Source: Yponomeuta sedellus (taxonomy: Eukaryota; Arthropoda; Insecta; Lepidoptera; Yponomeutidae). From it: a DNA stretch of 64,000 nt. The position numbers were made by a program, and so were the translations under genes. Shown here one piece after another: positions 44,501 through 53,544 of the stretch (within the stretch, counting starts at the first letter, position 1; every line of letters begins with the position of its first letter). Location of the stretch: contig OW203736.1 in NCBI GenBank assembly GCA_934045075.1, forward strand, positions 5,008,091 through 5,072,090, given 5' to 3'. The notes below the pieces were generated by a model. It searched no databases, was not told where the DNA came from, and worked only from the letters and a program-made list of their open reading frames with translations.

Positions 44501-47500
44501 TCTTTTCTCCCTTAAGCTCGTCAGCAGAACAATGTGAAGTGAGTTCCTCAGTCGGACCTTACCTCCCGTCCATGGAAGGACCGTCGTCTTCTAATTGGAC
44601 ACCATTAAAACCCATTAGCTCCTTGCCTTGCGAAACTGATCTTTGGACTATGTGCGGTAATTCTTTTCTAAATACGTCGTCACCCATTATTATATTTCTT
44701 ATGAAGTAGATTAGGACGTATCAGTCATTAAGATTAATCTTATGGATTTCTTGAATAAGATTAAATATGATTCAAGAAGCTGAGTTTAGTCTCGAGAGGC
44801 ACAAGATGTCGTTTTTAGGGTTCCGTACCTCAAAAGGAAAAAACGGAACCCTTATAGGATCACTTTGTTGTCCGTCTGTCCGTCCGTCCGTCCGTCTGTC
44901 AAGACCTTTTTTCTCAGGAACGCGTGGAGGTATGAAGCTGAAATTTATATCAATTACTCAAGTCTACTGTCCCTTGAAGCTGTGAAAAAATCAAACTTCT
45001 AAGCCAACGCAATCAAAAGATACAGCCGTTTATGCCGCAAATTTTCGACACTTGCAAGGGAATCAAAACCTACAGGGTGCTTCCCGTGAACTCAGAATCT
45101 TGAAATTTGGTACGAAGCAACGTCTTATAGCATAGATAAAGGAAAAATTACGAAAACCATAAATTTTTAGTTACATCACATAATATATATTTTTTTAATA
45201 ATTTTAAACTTACTACCCATTTCCTCATAAACGCGTAGAGGTATTAAATTGAAATTCATACCAAATACTCAGGTCTATAATACTTTTAAGCTGTAACATG
45301 TCGTAATGAACGAACTTTGTAAACCTTGCAGGTTTGTACGGAACCCTCGGTGCGCGAGTCTGACTCGCACTTGGACGGTTTTTAATCTTGTTGTGCTATT
45401 GGATAATGTTATTATAAGGTTCATGCATGAAAATCCGATGCTTTAAACTAGAGCAAAGAAACTCACATTGACTACAATTCCAGGCAGCGGAGTGATTGTG
45501 GAACCAATAAACACTTACCATATGGGAGTAGCACTGGCCACACGACAGACGCCCTTCGCTCTTCTGAGATCAGAACATGGACCGCCTGTTTTGGTCAAAG
45601 TCGTAGATACCAAGCTACCTGGTGGAAAGCAGGTACGATAGATGAACTTTCGGATATTTATGAAGTAACTATAGGAAAATGAGACCAAGGAATAAAGCGG
45701 ATTAGAGCCAACAAACTAAAGACTGGAGTCTTATGCATGATTGTATGTAAGATATCGGGAGTCTTCTTCATTGCGGAGGTCATCATTAGTCCTCTGAGCC
45801 TATCACGGGTGATGTAAGCAGTGTCAAAGAGAAAAAAATTTGGAAGACTAAAACTTCCTATATGGGAGCGGCAGCTCTACTGCATATAAGACAAACAGGT
45901 CCGAAGGGGATTTGAGGAACACTGATAGGTGGTATAAGTACTATTGGATTAAGTAAACGAATCTTTAAGTATGCATTTTGCAGATGTTGGTGCCAGCGAC
46001 TGCTGAAGATTTAAGAATTGGCGGCAAAATTGTTATGAAGAATGAAGAAAATCATACGCAGGTTATCTTTCAAACATACCATTTTCATGGATCAACTGTA
46101 CGCTTGATACATCCTTGGCTTGATATTATAGCTTTCGAAAGACCTTCATTCTCTAGGCACAGCATTTTTTTCGATGACAATGATTAATGTTAATGTCATC
46201 GTTCATCATAATTATTATTGTTAGATTGAATGATTGCTTATACTATTTTTATTTTTAATGCACTAACCCGTGCTAAGGAACAAATTTTTAAAAACCTATT
46301 TAGAGGCTAAAAATTTCACCCATGCCGGGATTCGAACCCGCAACCTCTGGCTATCCGTACCAGCGCTCTACCAATTGAGCCAATGGGCGACTCACGGCAT
46401 CAGTGAAATTTCGAACCTCTTTACAATATTCTCTGTATTACGTACAGGCAGCGACATCTGACTTAAGCAAATTGCATTACTTACAGCCCCGACTACCTAC
46501 TTTGCAGTTAGGTTTAACATCGGAACGATATCACTGTACCCACATGATTATACTATTTTTATTTTTAATGCACTAACCCGTGCTAAGGAACAAATTTAAA
46601 AACCTATTTAGAGGCTAAAAATTTCACCCATGCCGGGATTTGAACCCAGTACAGTGATATCGTTCCGATGTTAAACCTAACTGCAAAGTAGGTGGTCGGG
46701 GCTGTAAGTAATGCAATTTGCTTAAGTCAGATGTCGCTGCCTGTACGTAATACAGAGAATATTGTAAAGAGGTTCGAAATTTCACTGATGACGTGAGTCG
46801 CCCATTGGCTCAATTGGTAGAGCGCTGGTACGGATAGCCAGAGGTTGCGGGTTCGAATCCCGGCATGGGTGAAATTTTTAGCCTCTAAATAGGTTTTTAA
46901 AATGAATGATTGCTATTAACCCCTTGTAGGCCCCACTGCTGAAGCATGTCTCTCCCTGCATTGCATGAACGTTAGGCTATTCTCCACCACGGGGCCAATT
47001 CCTGTTTGGTGGAGGGTTGTAAGGCAGTGGCGGGCCTTACTGTCAGAAAGTTTAGTACATAATCCTATACATATTAATTTCAGAACAACGCAGCCCTAGA
47101 GCAAGCGGATGGTGCAGTCCAAATCCGAGTGCCAGTGGTTGCTACTGTGGTACCGAAGATCAGACCTGGTGGGAGACTACATTTAGCTGTGGAGGAACCA
47201 CACCATGCATACACAGCCTTGTCTGCTGACAGTGAGTTTACAGGACTCACTCACGAGCTGTTTATATAATTTACTTAAGACGATACTAGAGGGGTTTGAA
47301 ACGACTTAATAACTACGATATTGTACGAAATCGATTCTCGTCGTCATAGCAGTCAACTCTTTCGCAGAGTTTGGATCAGAAATTAGGGTCGGTTTAAATT
47401 TGCTTCAGTACAACTACGAGTATCCGAATGGTAATCAATAATAATATTCATAGAGCATATTCATAAATATCCAAAAACGTGTTAATATCCCATAACTAAT

Positions 47501-50500
47501 GACATGCCGCAGTGGTGGTACAGATGATAGCAAATATGGTATTAACAGATTTTTTTTACACTGAATCTGAAATTTACTCTCCGGAAGTGTATAAGAACTG
47601 CCAAAAGTTACAAAAATATGACCATTATTTAGTCAGCAACAACAGCCTTTTTGTTTACCACTTCCGTTTTTAGTTGGCGAGGTTCGTGTTGAACCGTGCA
47701 CTCTGAAGGAGTCTCGCGAGGTGGCGGCTCATGAACAAAGGAATCAAACTCGTCCCGAAGCGCTGCGCAGACTTGACTCAGTCTCTCTCCCACGGCCAAT
47801 GGTGTACTGTCATGAAGTGAGACCCGGTAAGCACTACACCTTCTCGTCGTCACTTACGGGATACCATCATCTCATAACAACACTCATTAATCATGATCGC
47901 CATGCGATAAATCACACGATTTAAAATTTAAAAAAAAACCTTAGATGAAGTGCTGCGCAATCTCTCTGTCACCGCGCTTAGTGGTCTCGCCTGAGATGAG
48001 GCATGGTGATCACCACTATATCATCATCATCAGGAGTTATTGGGTAATAGGGGTTATTATATTAAAATATCTGTCAAATTAAAACAATTGCGTATTAGAT
48101 GAACCGACTTATTTTCAGTTTATAGCTCTTACTTTCACACAAACAATATTACAATGTTTACTGCTGTTCGCAGTTTCGAGGTATTTGGTAGCTGCATTCC
48201 AAAGCGTAGCCCAAGACTTCCCCATGTATATCAAGCAGTATCATTTATATCCTCAAATAATTTTCTCAAAGTAGGAGTATCGATGCTAAACCTTATAGTG
48301 TAAAACTTACAAATTACCGTATTATGATACTTATCAAGTGAGTCTTCGTAAAAATCAAGAAACACGTCTTGTTTCCCATTCTTCACACGTTACTATTTTA
48401 CATAGCTCCTCAATCATTCCCAAAATTTTTCTTACCCTGAAATCTTATCAATCGTAGCCGTTTCATTTTGTGACCTTTCTAGGTACTTCAATATCATCTG
48501 ACATGCTGTCACCGCCCGCGCCGTCACTACCGCTAGACCTCATCTCGCTGGATCTTTTTGAGCCAATGGAGTGTATGGTGCCTATGGGTGAGTTGGATTT
48601 TCTTTATGTGTAGAGGTCATGGACATGGAAGTAGATAAGGAAGAGTAGGATGGGCCGTATCACCTTAATGTGGTCTACGCCCCCTCAGGTTGTTGAATTG
48701 CGGATTGGAATTTGATGTAGCAGACTATAGCTTTCAAAGGTGAGGTCGTCCCTGGAAAACGGGCTCAAGAGTCTTGGTTTTGGTACCGGCCTGTACCAAT
48801 GACTGTTTCAGAAGCTTTGTACATTTGTGAAGTATTAATAACACAATCTTAAATGTCAAAGATGAGCGCTTGAAATCACAAATCTGCGATTGCTAGAGAC
48901 TCCGTATTCTAAGACGTTCCCTGAAGTTTCCTCTACTCCACTCTTGCTCAACCGAGTAAAACAGTATGTTAAAACGTATTCAATTTCCTCCAATCGACCA
49001 AGTTTCTCACTTGAGTCGAGGAATTAACTGTCAAAGCTAAGGTACTTCGGAACCAACCTGAAAGCCTCCTCGAGAAAAAAAAAACTTCTGCCTGTCAATG
49101 ACATCGCCATTGCCCAATATAAAAAACCAAATTCTCACTCGAGTTAAACTACAGATTATATTGATTGTACACACTCGAGTACACTCCAAATATTGACTCG
49201 TGGTACTAACTCAAGGAAATGCCTCCATCTCTCCTCGACTCCACCTACGGCTACGTTGAGTATTGAGTAAAAGATACATTGAGGAACGTCTTGGAATACG
49301 GGTGTAAGCCCCCTCGGACGACTTTGACATTTTCTTGAACTAGACTCTTTCCAAACTCGTCTCTTTTAACTTGCCAACTTTGTCTCTTTTTTAAAATTGA
49401 CTCTTTCCTAAGTCATGACCACTCTAGACGGCTTGAACGTGTTTTTACCATCGAGTTCAAGAAATCAAGAAATGTCAAAGTCGTTCGGAGGGACTAAACC
49501 GATACTCTTCCTCGCGGTCGGGTGGTGTACTACTGCAGGGTATAAATGTATTTATAGGACGCCCATGTAATGTTGTGTGTACTGTGTATAAGTTAATGCC
49601 TTGATTAGGGACACCTTTAGGAACAAAAAATTTTTTGTTAGTACGAGTAGTTTGGGTTGGATTGTTTTTTTTTTCTATGAAAGGATTTCACCGTAGGCAT
49701 AGCCTAGTTTGGGGCCTGCCGGTAAACGTAAAACAATTTTTATAATAACCTCCACTGTCTATTTATAAGGTACTTTGATTTGTATTGTCTTTTTGGAAAT
49801 AAATGATTTACTTATTTCCTTACTTACTTACCATCATTTTCGACTGAACGTTTTACAAAACATAGATATGTAATGGTGTTTTCGAATTTTTAAAATCTAG
49901 AATTCATGGATTGAAATAGTTTTAATGCCAGATATCTTTGTCATCAAAATAAATGGAACATTGTTTTTGATCGCATGGTAGACCTACCTATATGCGCAAA
50001 GTTTCTTTTAACATTACTTGACTCGCATCTATAGTAAGCTTTGCATAATATAGAGATCTAATGCCCGGTTTCTGAGGTTCACAGTTAATGGTTCGTTAGC
50101 TATAGAATCAATAAAGTTATCAGTTAATTGTCAATGCGTTTCTGAATACACGCAGGACGGTCGTATAGTTATCGAAACGATAAGTAGTTCACCATTCCGC
50201 CACTAGATGGAACTATTTTGAAGCCTACTCTTAACATACGCATTTCATACGCATTTCATCTGTATTCTACTGCAGATTCAGGTTTTGCATACATAAAATA
50301 ATAGTTTTAAATCAACTTACAGTAAGATTTTTTTTTTAAAGATGAGAAATCTTTTTCACAACCTAAACCAATAATGTATCTTTACCACTGTCAAGACAAA
50401 AAAAGTCAGTTGTTAGTTTTGTGCGGCAATTTTGTTTATCAGTTCCTACTTGTCCAAACTTTACATAATTGTGTGTTATTCTATTCTTCCTTCTTGCTGT

Positions 50501-53248
50501 ACCTATCTATTGTTGTAATGGAACCTACAAAGGATGCCGGAAAACGGAGCAAGAACTTTACGGAACGAGAAAAGTTATTGCTTATCGATATAGCTAAAGA
50601 GTTTGTTTCGATCATTGATAATAAAAAAACTGATGGAACGACAGTAGAAGGCAAGAAAAAAGCTTGGGCTGCACTCACTAATAAATATAATGCCACCTGT
50701 GGAAGTGGCCCTAGAAGTGAGAAACAATTGCATGAGTTTTATGACAAGCTGAAGAAGAAGGCTCGAAGAAACTTAAACAACGACAAAGTATTTTGGTTTT
50801 CTTTTACTCTTTCATTTAATATTTTATAAAATAAGTAGGTACATACTTTGAAACATAAAACCTAAGTACATTTTGTACTCAAGTGCATACGTTGAAAAAT
50901 ATAATAAAGTTTTCTGTAATTACAAACTAGGAACACCCACGCAAAAAGCTTTTTTTAAATCGAATACCTAGGTAGTTGCAGAGTTTAGCTGACCCCAGAA
51001 GAATCGTTTATAATCATACTTATTGTACTTTAATTTTAATCTTACTATTTTAGGCTGAAATGTACAAGACAGGACAGTATCCTTATTGAAACGATATCTT
51101 GCTTGGAATTCCTCATCCGAGAACATTTCAAACGGATTTCTTCGGGATCTCATGTTTCTCGGTACGGAATTATGTGCAACAAGCTCCATCACTTTCAAAT
51201 CCGAATACAATTTATGTAAAATAACCTAAACTATCTAATGCCACTTAAAACGTCAAATAAAGTTATAGATTCGATAAACGACCAAATCCGGGCGGTTAAG
51301 TTGAACGAAGTTTAAACCAAGTTTACCTATTGCATAGGTGTTCAGTTCAAACGTAAAATGTCAAGTTATTGAATCAATAGCGTTATGTAATAGATAAACT
51401 AGGTTTAAATGGACCTCAGAAACCGGGCATTGACATTGTACATAGACACTTTGATTTTTTGATGCCTTGGATATTAATTCATTTACTCTTGACTTAGTTT
51501 CAAGTCAACAATTTTTCAGGTCCTCAAGTCACTTCTGTGGATAGCATCGACCAAACGCCACCATCTGATGACTCAGACATGTTTATTGGAGAGTTTAAGG
51601 TACCTACGTGACTAGAGGACACAAACATACAGTGCTAGGTTTTTTTTTATTTAAACAACAATTTCACATTAAAAAATAACCGTTCCTGCACAACATTGTT
51701 GGATGAGAATTCATACAATGTTGACGTTCGCCTAAGGTTCTTCGTTCTTCTTCTGCAAGACAGTTCTTCAGATTTCGGGATAAAACGGTCGTTTGAGATT
51801 TATTCACTCCGAATGTCTATTGACATTGATAGACGCTCAGATACTCAGATCAGATATACTTACAACACATTATTAAGTTTAAAAACCTATTTAGAGGCTA
51901 AAAATTTCACCCATGCTGGGATTCGAACCCGCAACCTCTGGCTATCCGTACCAGTACCGTAATATAATATAATATAATATAAATAACCGTACCGTAGGTT
52001 GCGGGTTTGAATCCCAGCATGGGTGAAATTTTTAGCCTCTAAATAGGTTTTTAAATTTGTTCCTTAGCACGGGTTAGTGCATTAAAAATAAAAAAAAATA
52101 GTGTAAACATTATTAAGTGTTGCCATTAAAAAATAATTGATCTAAAGATGCGGTTTAACCTCGGTTCAACCGTTCCCTACGATACAGGCTGTGCCTAGTG
52201 GGTACGGAACACTGATTATTTCACCTGAATTTTACCAAATGATCAGTGAGCTACTTTTACTAAATGCTTTTTCTCAAACATGCTCGGAAATGTTTGTGTT
52301 ATTTATTACCATGAAATAAAGCCACAATTTTTTTTTATGGCTCTTGCCTCACTTTACTGGCCTTAGCCAGTAAAGTAAGTATGAAAATCCATTAACGTCC
52401 GCTGCTCTAACTTTTTAAATTTACTTACTAAAATTAAACTGACCAAGGACAAAATTACATACAGCCAACCACCTACTAAGTTATGTAAGCATACTTAGAT
52501 TAACAAAAAAAACAATCTATGGTATTGGTTTTTGTGCGGTTATACATGGTGCTCAAATATGTTAGTGTATTTAAAAAATAAAAAGGCGGCAAACTAAACA
52601 ACTTTTTTCTGCTTGTTTTTTCTGATAATAATTTCATCGAAAATATTGAAAATGAGTTCTAGTGACGAGAGTGATGCGTAAATTATGGATTGTACTCCGC
52701 CTAATTTGAGAAATGAAGCAAAATTAGCTATGGAGAATCTGTTACCGGCTAAAAGTAAAGAAAAATAAATTTTTACGTTATTTTTTTCCTAACAAACTAT
52801 TATTTCTTAATTACCTAGTAATTATTTTAATATTAATATTTCCTCGCATTGTTTGAGAAAAGCATTATACAATCCTCGGCCGGAACAGGGATTGCAGGAC
52901 TCGTTCTAGACGGCCTCGTCTACGACTCGGCCGTCTATCCCAAACTCGTCCAGCAATCCCTTACTTCTCGGCCTCTGCAGTAATGTACTATTTCTTTATC
53001 CTTATTATTTCAATATAATATTCCCGTATACCTCCAACTGAAAAAAATAAAAATAGATTTGCTACCAAATTTGTGGTGAGAAATAATAATCCTATGGCTT
53101 ATGAAGGGTTAAAAGCTTCGCAGTTTTCGAAGCCTAAACATTTATTGCTAAGTTTTAGTTGAGAAGACTGAGTGAATAATAATAATATTAATTAATTTAT
53201 CGTATGATGTTGTTTCAGGAAAGCATTGCACTGTCGGATTCTGATTAG
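37179..53248 (+). CDS. C2H2 zinc-finger protein gene, 17 visible coding exons
   Basis: Coding exons: 37179-37249, 37383-37473, 38421-38579, 39959-40050, 41248-41382, 42165-42328, 42781-42892, 43323-43432, 43952-44070, 44517-44656, 45484-45632, 45984-46061, 47084-47231, 47674-47826, 48483-48587, 51520-51599, 53219-53248. Each intron starts GT and ends AG (mostly GTAAGT/GTGAGT and pyrimidine-rich acceptors). Phases agree at every join except exon 3 to 4, where an exon of length 3n+2 must be missing from my model or an unusual splice is used. The product is about 645 residues: a short acidic N-terminus, five C2H2 fingers, a Ser/Thr-rich linker and a long C-terminal half. It is probably a nuclear DNA-binding regulator. 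I do not recognise an orthologue, so no symbol is given. Confidence 0.88.
37793..37971 (-). repeat. SINE-C, reverse copy in intron 2
   Basis: - strand head GACCTCTGTGGCGTAGCGGTAGCGCG, box B GGGTTCGAATCCCGGC, tail ending GCAATGTATGTGCCTGTATG. It pairs with the copy at 7250-7441. Confidence 0.75.
38108..38218 (+). repeat. SINE-A fragment in intron 2
   Basis: Begins in the core (ACGGATAGCCAGAGGTCGCG), box B intact, tail GTCCTTAGCACGGATTAGTGCATT. Confidence 0.75.
38620..38950 (+). repeat. Dispersed repeat E, copy 3, in intron 3
   Basis: Diverged relative of 11495-11880: GATGGCTGACCGTAGGGGTC, CTTTCCCTACTTTTGTAAG, TTGATGGCATACGTGG, GATTAAGATGATATTTTGAG, GCTGCCTTTTTCATCTG. Confidence 0.5.
39020..39460 (+). 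repeat. Decayed exon-3 copy inside a degenerate minisatellite
   Basis: 39222-39328 resembles the last 100 bp of exon 3 and its donor: ACAGAAGAGGACGGAAACATCGCC, CTAGTCTTCGAGCCGGGG and GAGATAAAA/GTAATA match ACAGAGGAGGACGGCAATATCGCC, CTCGTCTCCGAGCCGGGG and GAGATAAAG/GTACTA. An insertion shifts the frame and a stop follows. It is flanked by irregular repeats like GCGACACTAGAATGTCACTAGAGTGAGAGAG (39005-39210 and 39345-39460). Confidence 0.75.
39959..41382 (+). CDS. Zinc-finger gene, exons 4-5
   Basis: Exon 4 (39959 or 39965 to 40050) in the frame that joins exon 5 reads [20 protein letters not shown]. The acceptor could be the first or second CAG, and both give the same phase. Exon 5 (41248-41382) encodes [20 protein letters not shown] then [18 protein letters not shown], which carries the first cysteine of finger 1. 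The Ser-rich stretch and [17 protein letters not shown] may be a linker or interaction motif; I do not recognise it. Confidence 0.8.
40080..40403 (-). repeat. SINE-A, reverse, full length, in intron 4
   Basis: Reverse core (CCCATGCCGGGATTCGAACCC to ACTGAGCTAATGGGC), reverse leader with GTATTATTTACAGGCAGCAACATCTG, and the 5' end ATCGCTGTACCCACATGAT at 40335-40354. A forward tail scrap (GGAATTTTTAGCTTCTAAATAGG) follows at 40374-40403. Confidence 0.85.
40405..40540 (+). mobile_element. CTAT-tail non-LTR 3' end in intron 4
   Basis: TATGGTTGCCTGGAAGAAATTGC, TAATAAGGCCGCCATTTGTAC, GTGTACAATAAAG and CTATCTATCTATCT. The tail is unexpanded, unlike 8391-8592 and 34214-35363. Confidence 0.7.
40748..41116 (+). 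repeat. F370 repeat, full length, 11-bp target duplication, in intron 4
   Basis: ATATACAGATT at 40737-40747 is repeated at 41117-41127. The element runs CGTTATCAACCCTTG to CACGAGCGCTTC (369 bp), in the same orientation as the host gene and 131 bp before exon 5. Confidence 0.92.
41383..42164 (+). other. Intron 5 of the zinc-finger gene
   Basis: A TGCTACACACTGCTGGG...CATCTCACGATGCCTCGCCATC stretch near 41436-41600 looks like a non-LTR scrap. Otherwise AT-rich with no features. Confidence 0.4.
42165..43432 (+). CDS. Zinc-finger gene, exons 6-8 (C2H2 fingers 1-5)
   Basis: Finger 1 spans the exon 5/6 join (CGIC, 12 residues, HLPTH). Finger 2 is [21 protein letters not shown]. Finger 3 spans exons 6/7 ([21 protein letters not shown]). 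Finger 4 spans exons 7/8 ([21 protein letters not shown]). Finger 5 is [22 protein letters not shown], completed by exon 9 with four residues between the histidines. Linkers such as [21 protein letters not shown] and HTNERPY are close to the canonical TGEKPY type. All zinc ligands are present. Tandem fingers of this kind bind DNA. Confidence 0.95.
43500..43951 (+). other. Intron 8, with a dispersed-repeat scrap
   Basis: 43606-43790 contains AGCCGGTGTGAGTCCACTGCCAGACATAAGCC, a block of a dispersed moth element also glimpsed at 39690-39760 and 60355-60385 in shorter form. Confidence 0.45.
43952..44656 (+). CDS. Zinc-finger gene, exons 9-10 (Ser/Thr-rich linker)
   Basis: Exon 9 (43952-44070) completes finger 5 with AHTDESCG and continues [20 protein letters not shown]. 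Exon 10 (44517-44656) encodes [20 protein letters not shown] and [16 protein letters not shown]. Low-complexity, likely unstructured; it could be a regulatory or transactivation segment (inference). Confidence 0.85.
44811..45384 (+). repeat. Long AGGGTTCCGTA-type dispersed repeat in intron 10
   Basis: It begins TTTTTAGGGTTCCGTACCTC followed by its inverted block ACGGAACCCT (44843-44852), then TTGTCCGTCTGTCCGTCCG. It ends TACGGAACCCTCGGTGCGCG with a hairpin (GTGCGCGAGTC/TGACTCGCAC, 45350-45370) and TTGGACGGTTTTT. I recognise this as a very abundant lepidopteran repeat but not its transposon class. A scrap of its first block is near 37497. Confidence 0.7.
45484..48587 (+). CDS. Zinc-finger gene, exons 11-15 (C-terminal half)
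   Basis: Exon 11 (45484-45632): [36 protein letters not shown]. Exon 12 (45984-46061): [18 protein letters not shown]. Exon 13 (47084-47231): [20 protein letters not shown]. Exon 14 (47674-47826): [20 protein letters not shown]. Exon 15 (48483-48587): [20 protein letters not shown]. The alternating hydrophobic segments look like a beta-rich folded region followed by an acidic, hydrophobic tail that could be an activation motif (inference). The exon 12 donor (CAG/GTTATC) is weak. Reading through it gives 42 extra codons to a stop at 46185-46187, so an alternative short isoform is possible. Confidence 0.85.
46231..46907. repeat. Three SINE-A copies in intron 12, forming a large palindrome
   Basis: 46231-46548: reverse, full length, ending CTGTACCCACATGAT. 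46549-46648: reverse, truncated inside the core. 46650-46905: forward, from GTACAGTGATATCGTTCC to TCTAAATAGGTTTTT. The first and third copies form arms of about 255 bp. Each keeps recognisable A and B boxes in at least one orientation. Confidence 0.9.
46916..47053 (+). repeat. F370 repeat fragment in intron 12
   Basis: ATTAACCCCTTGTAGGCCCCACTGCTG to GGCGGGCCTTACTGTCAGAA, the first ~135 bp of the family, diverged; it ends 30 bp before the exon 13 acceptor. Confidence 0.8.
48902..49301. repeat. MITE-like element in intron 15
   Basis: CCGTATTCTAAGACGTTCC (48902-48920) and GGAACGTCTTGGAATACGG (49283-49301) are inverted copies with one mismatch. Inside, pieces containing CTCTACTCCACTC/CAACCGAGTAAAA and ACTCAAGG/GAGTAT-TGAGTAAAA are also mutually related. 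About 400 bp, no ORF. The target duplication is unclear. Confidence 0.65.
50518..50829 (+). CDS. Myb/SANT-like DNA-binding protein of the Harbinger-like element (truncated)
   Basis: 104 codons from the ATG at 50518 (an in-frame extension upstream to 50374 is hydrophobic and unlikely). Residues 10-85 match the Myb/SANT-like (zeste-type) domain: [20 protein letters not shown], then [13 protein letters not shown] and [14 protein letters not shown]. Partner proteins of Harbinger transposases carry this domain and help nuclear import and DNA binding. After NNDKV the sequence loses domain character ([11 protein letters not shown], stop), so the usual C-terminal part is missing. It lies in a host intron in the sense direction. 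Confidence 0.75.
   Translation: MEPTKDAGKRSKNFTEREKLLLIDIAKEFVSIIDNKKTDGTTVEGKKKAWAALTNKYNATCGSGPRSEKQLHEFYDKLKKKARRNLNNDKVFWFSFTLSFNIL
50968..51210 (-). pseudogene. PIF/Harbinger-type transposase, N-terminal remnant
   Basis: 80 codons with [20 protein letters not shown] then KDTVL, a block typical of the start of Harbinger transposases. The sequence after it ([20 protein letters not shown]) does not fit, and the catalytic DDE domain is absent. The body of the gene has been deleted. Confidence 0.7.
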
Positions 53249-53432
53249 AAATCTGAAGTGAAATGAATAATGATCGTGAAGTTACTGCATTGATTTGTAC
53301 TTGTTTTTTTACTTTTGTCTTTTTTTGTTTGCAAAAGCTGTAATAATGAAGTGTAACGAGATTTTAGTTTTTAAGTGAAAATGAAATTTTGTTTTAGGGT
53401 TTCTAAGCCTCTGTCCTAAGCTTGCAAATAAA
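51520..53432 (+). CDS. Zinc-finger gene, exons 16-17 and 3' UTR
   Basis: Exon 16 (51520-51599) encodes [20 protein letters not shown] and GEFK. Exon 17 (53219-53248) encodes ESIALSDSD and the TAG stop. The end of the protein is acidic. The 3' UTR continues to AATAAA at 53427-53432. Intron 16 is 1.6 kb and contains a SINE-A palindrome, a possible Crypton fragment and a GC-rich hairpin. Confidence 0.85.
51878..52108. repeat. SINE-A head-to-head palindrome in intron 16
   Basis: Reverse half 51880-51958 (AAACCTATTTAGAGGC to GCTATCCGTACCAG) and forward half 51987-52105 (ACCGTAGGTTGCGGG to GTGCATTAAAAATAAA) are joined by ATAATATAATATAAT repeats. Both halves share the same variant ATGCTGGGATTC/AATCCCAGCAT, so one arm was copied from the other. 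Confidence 0.85.
52652..52768 (+). pseudogene. N-terminal remnant, possibly of a Crypton-type (tyrosine recombinase) protein
   Basis: The frame reads MSSSDESDA, an early TAA (52679-52681), then [28 protein letters not shown] and a stop at 52766-52768. From memory, lepidopteran tyrosine-recombinase-like (Crypton-like) proteins begin in this way. No recombinase domain is present. The class call is an inference; the dead state is seen directly. Confidence 0.4.
52872..52976. repeat. GC-rich imperfect hairpin in intron 16
   Basis: CTCGGCCGGAACAGGGATTGC...GACGGCCTCGTC pairs imperfectly with ACTCGGCCGTCTATCCC...CAATCCCTTACTTCTCGGCC. The arms are about 50 bp with hardly any loop. Strikingly GC-rich against the AT-rich intron. 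Confidence 0.7.
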
Positions 53433-53544
53433 GTGTTTGATTGTTTAAAATTTATGGCACCTTGTATTTTTCATTTACAGAGTAATAAAAGAAGCATAAT
53501 TTTTTTTACCGCTATTTTTTTTATGTAGCCTATAAAACCGTTTA

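Larger units (their letters stand above)
50060..51431. mobile_element. Harbinger-like DNA transposon, internally deleted, in intron 15
   Basis: 1372 bp between exact 19-bp terminal inverted repeats: AATGCCCGGTTTCTGAGGT at 50060-50078 and its reverse complement at 51413-51431. It holds a Myb/SANT-like ORF on the + strand and the N-terminal remnant of a PIF/Harbinger-type transposase on the - strand, the two-gene layout of that superfamily. The usual 3-bp target duplication is not obvious, so either the flanks mutated or the outer ends are a few bases different. Confidence 0.8.

Noticed and set aside
44811..45384. Call of a Helitron for the AGGGTTCCGTA repeat
   Set aside because: There is a hairpin near the 3' end, but no CTRR terminus and no recognisable 5' TC start, so the class is left open.
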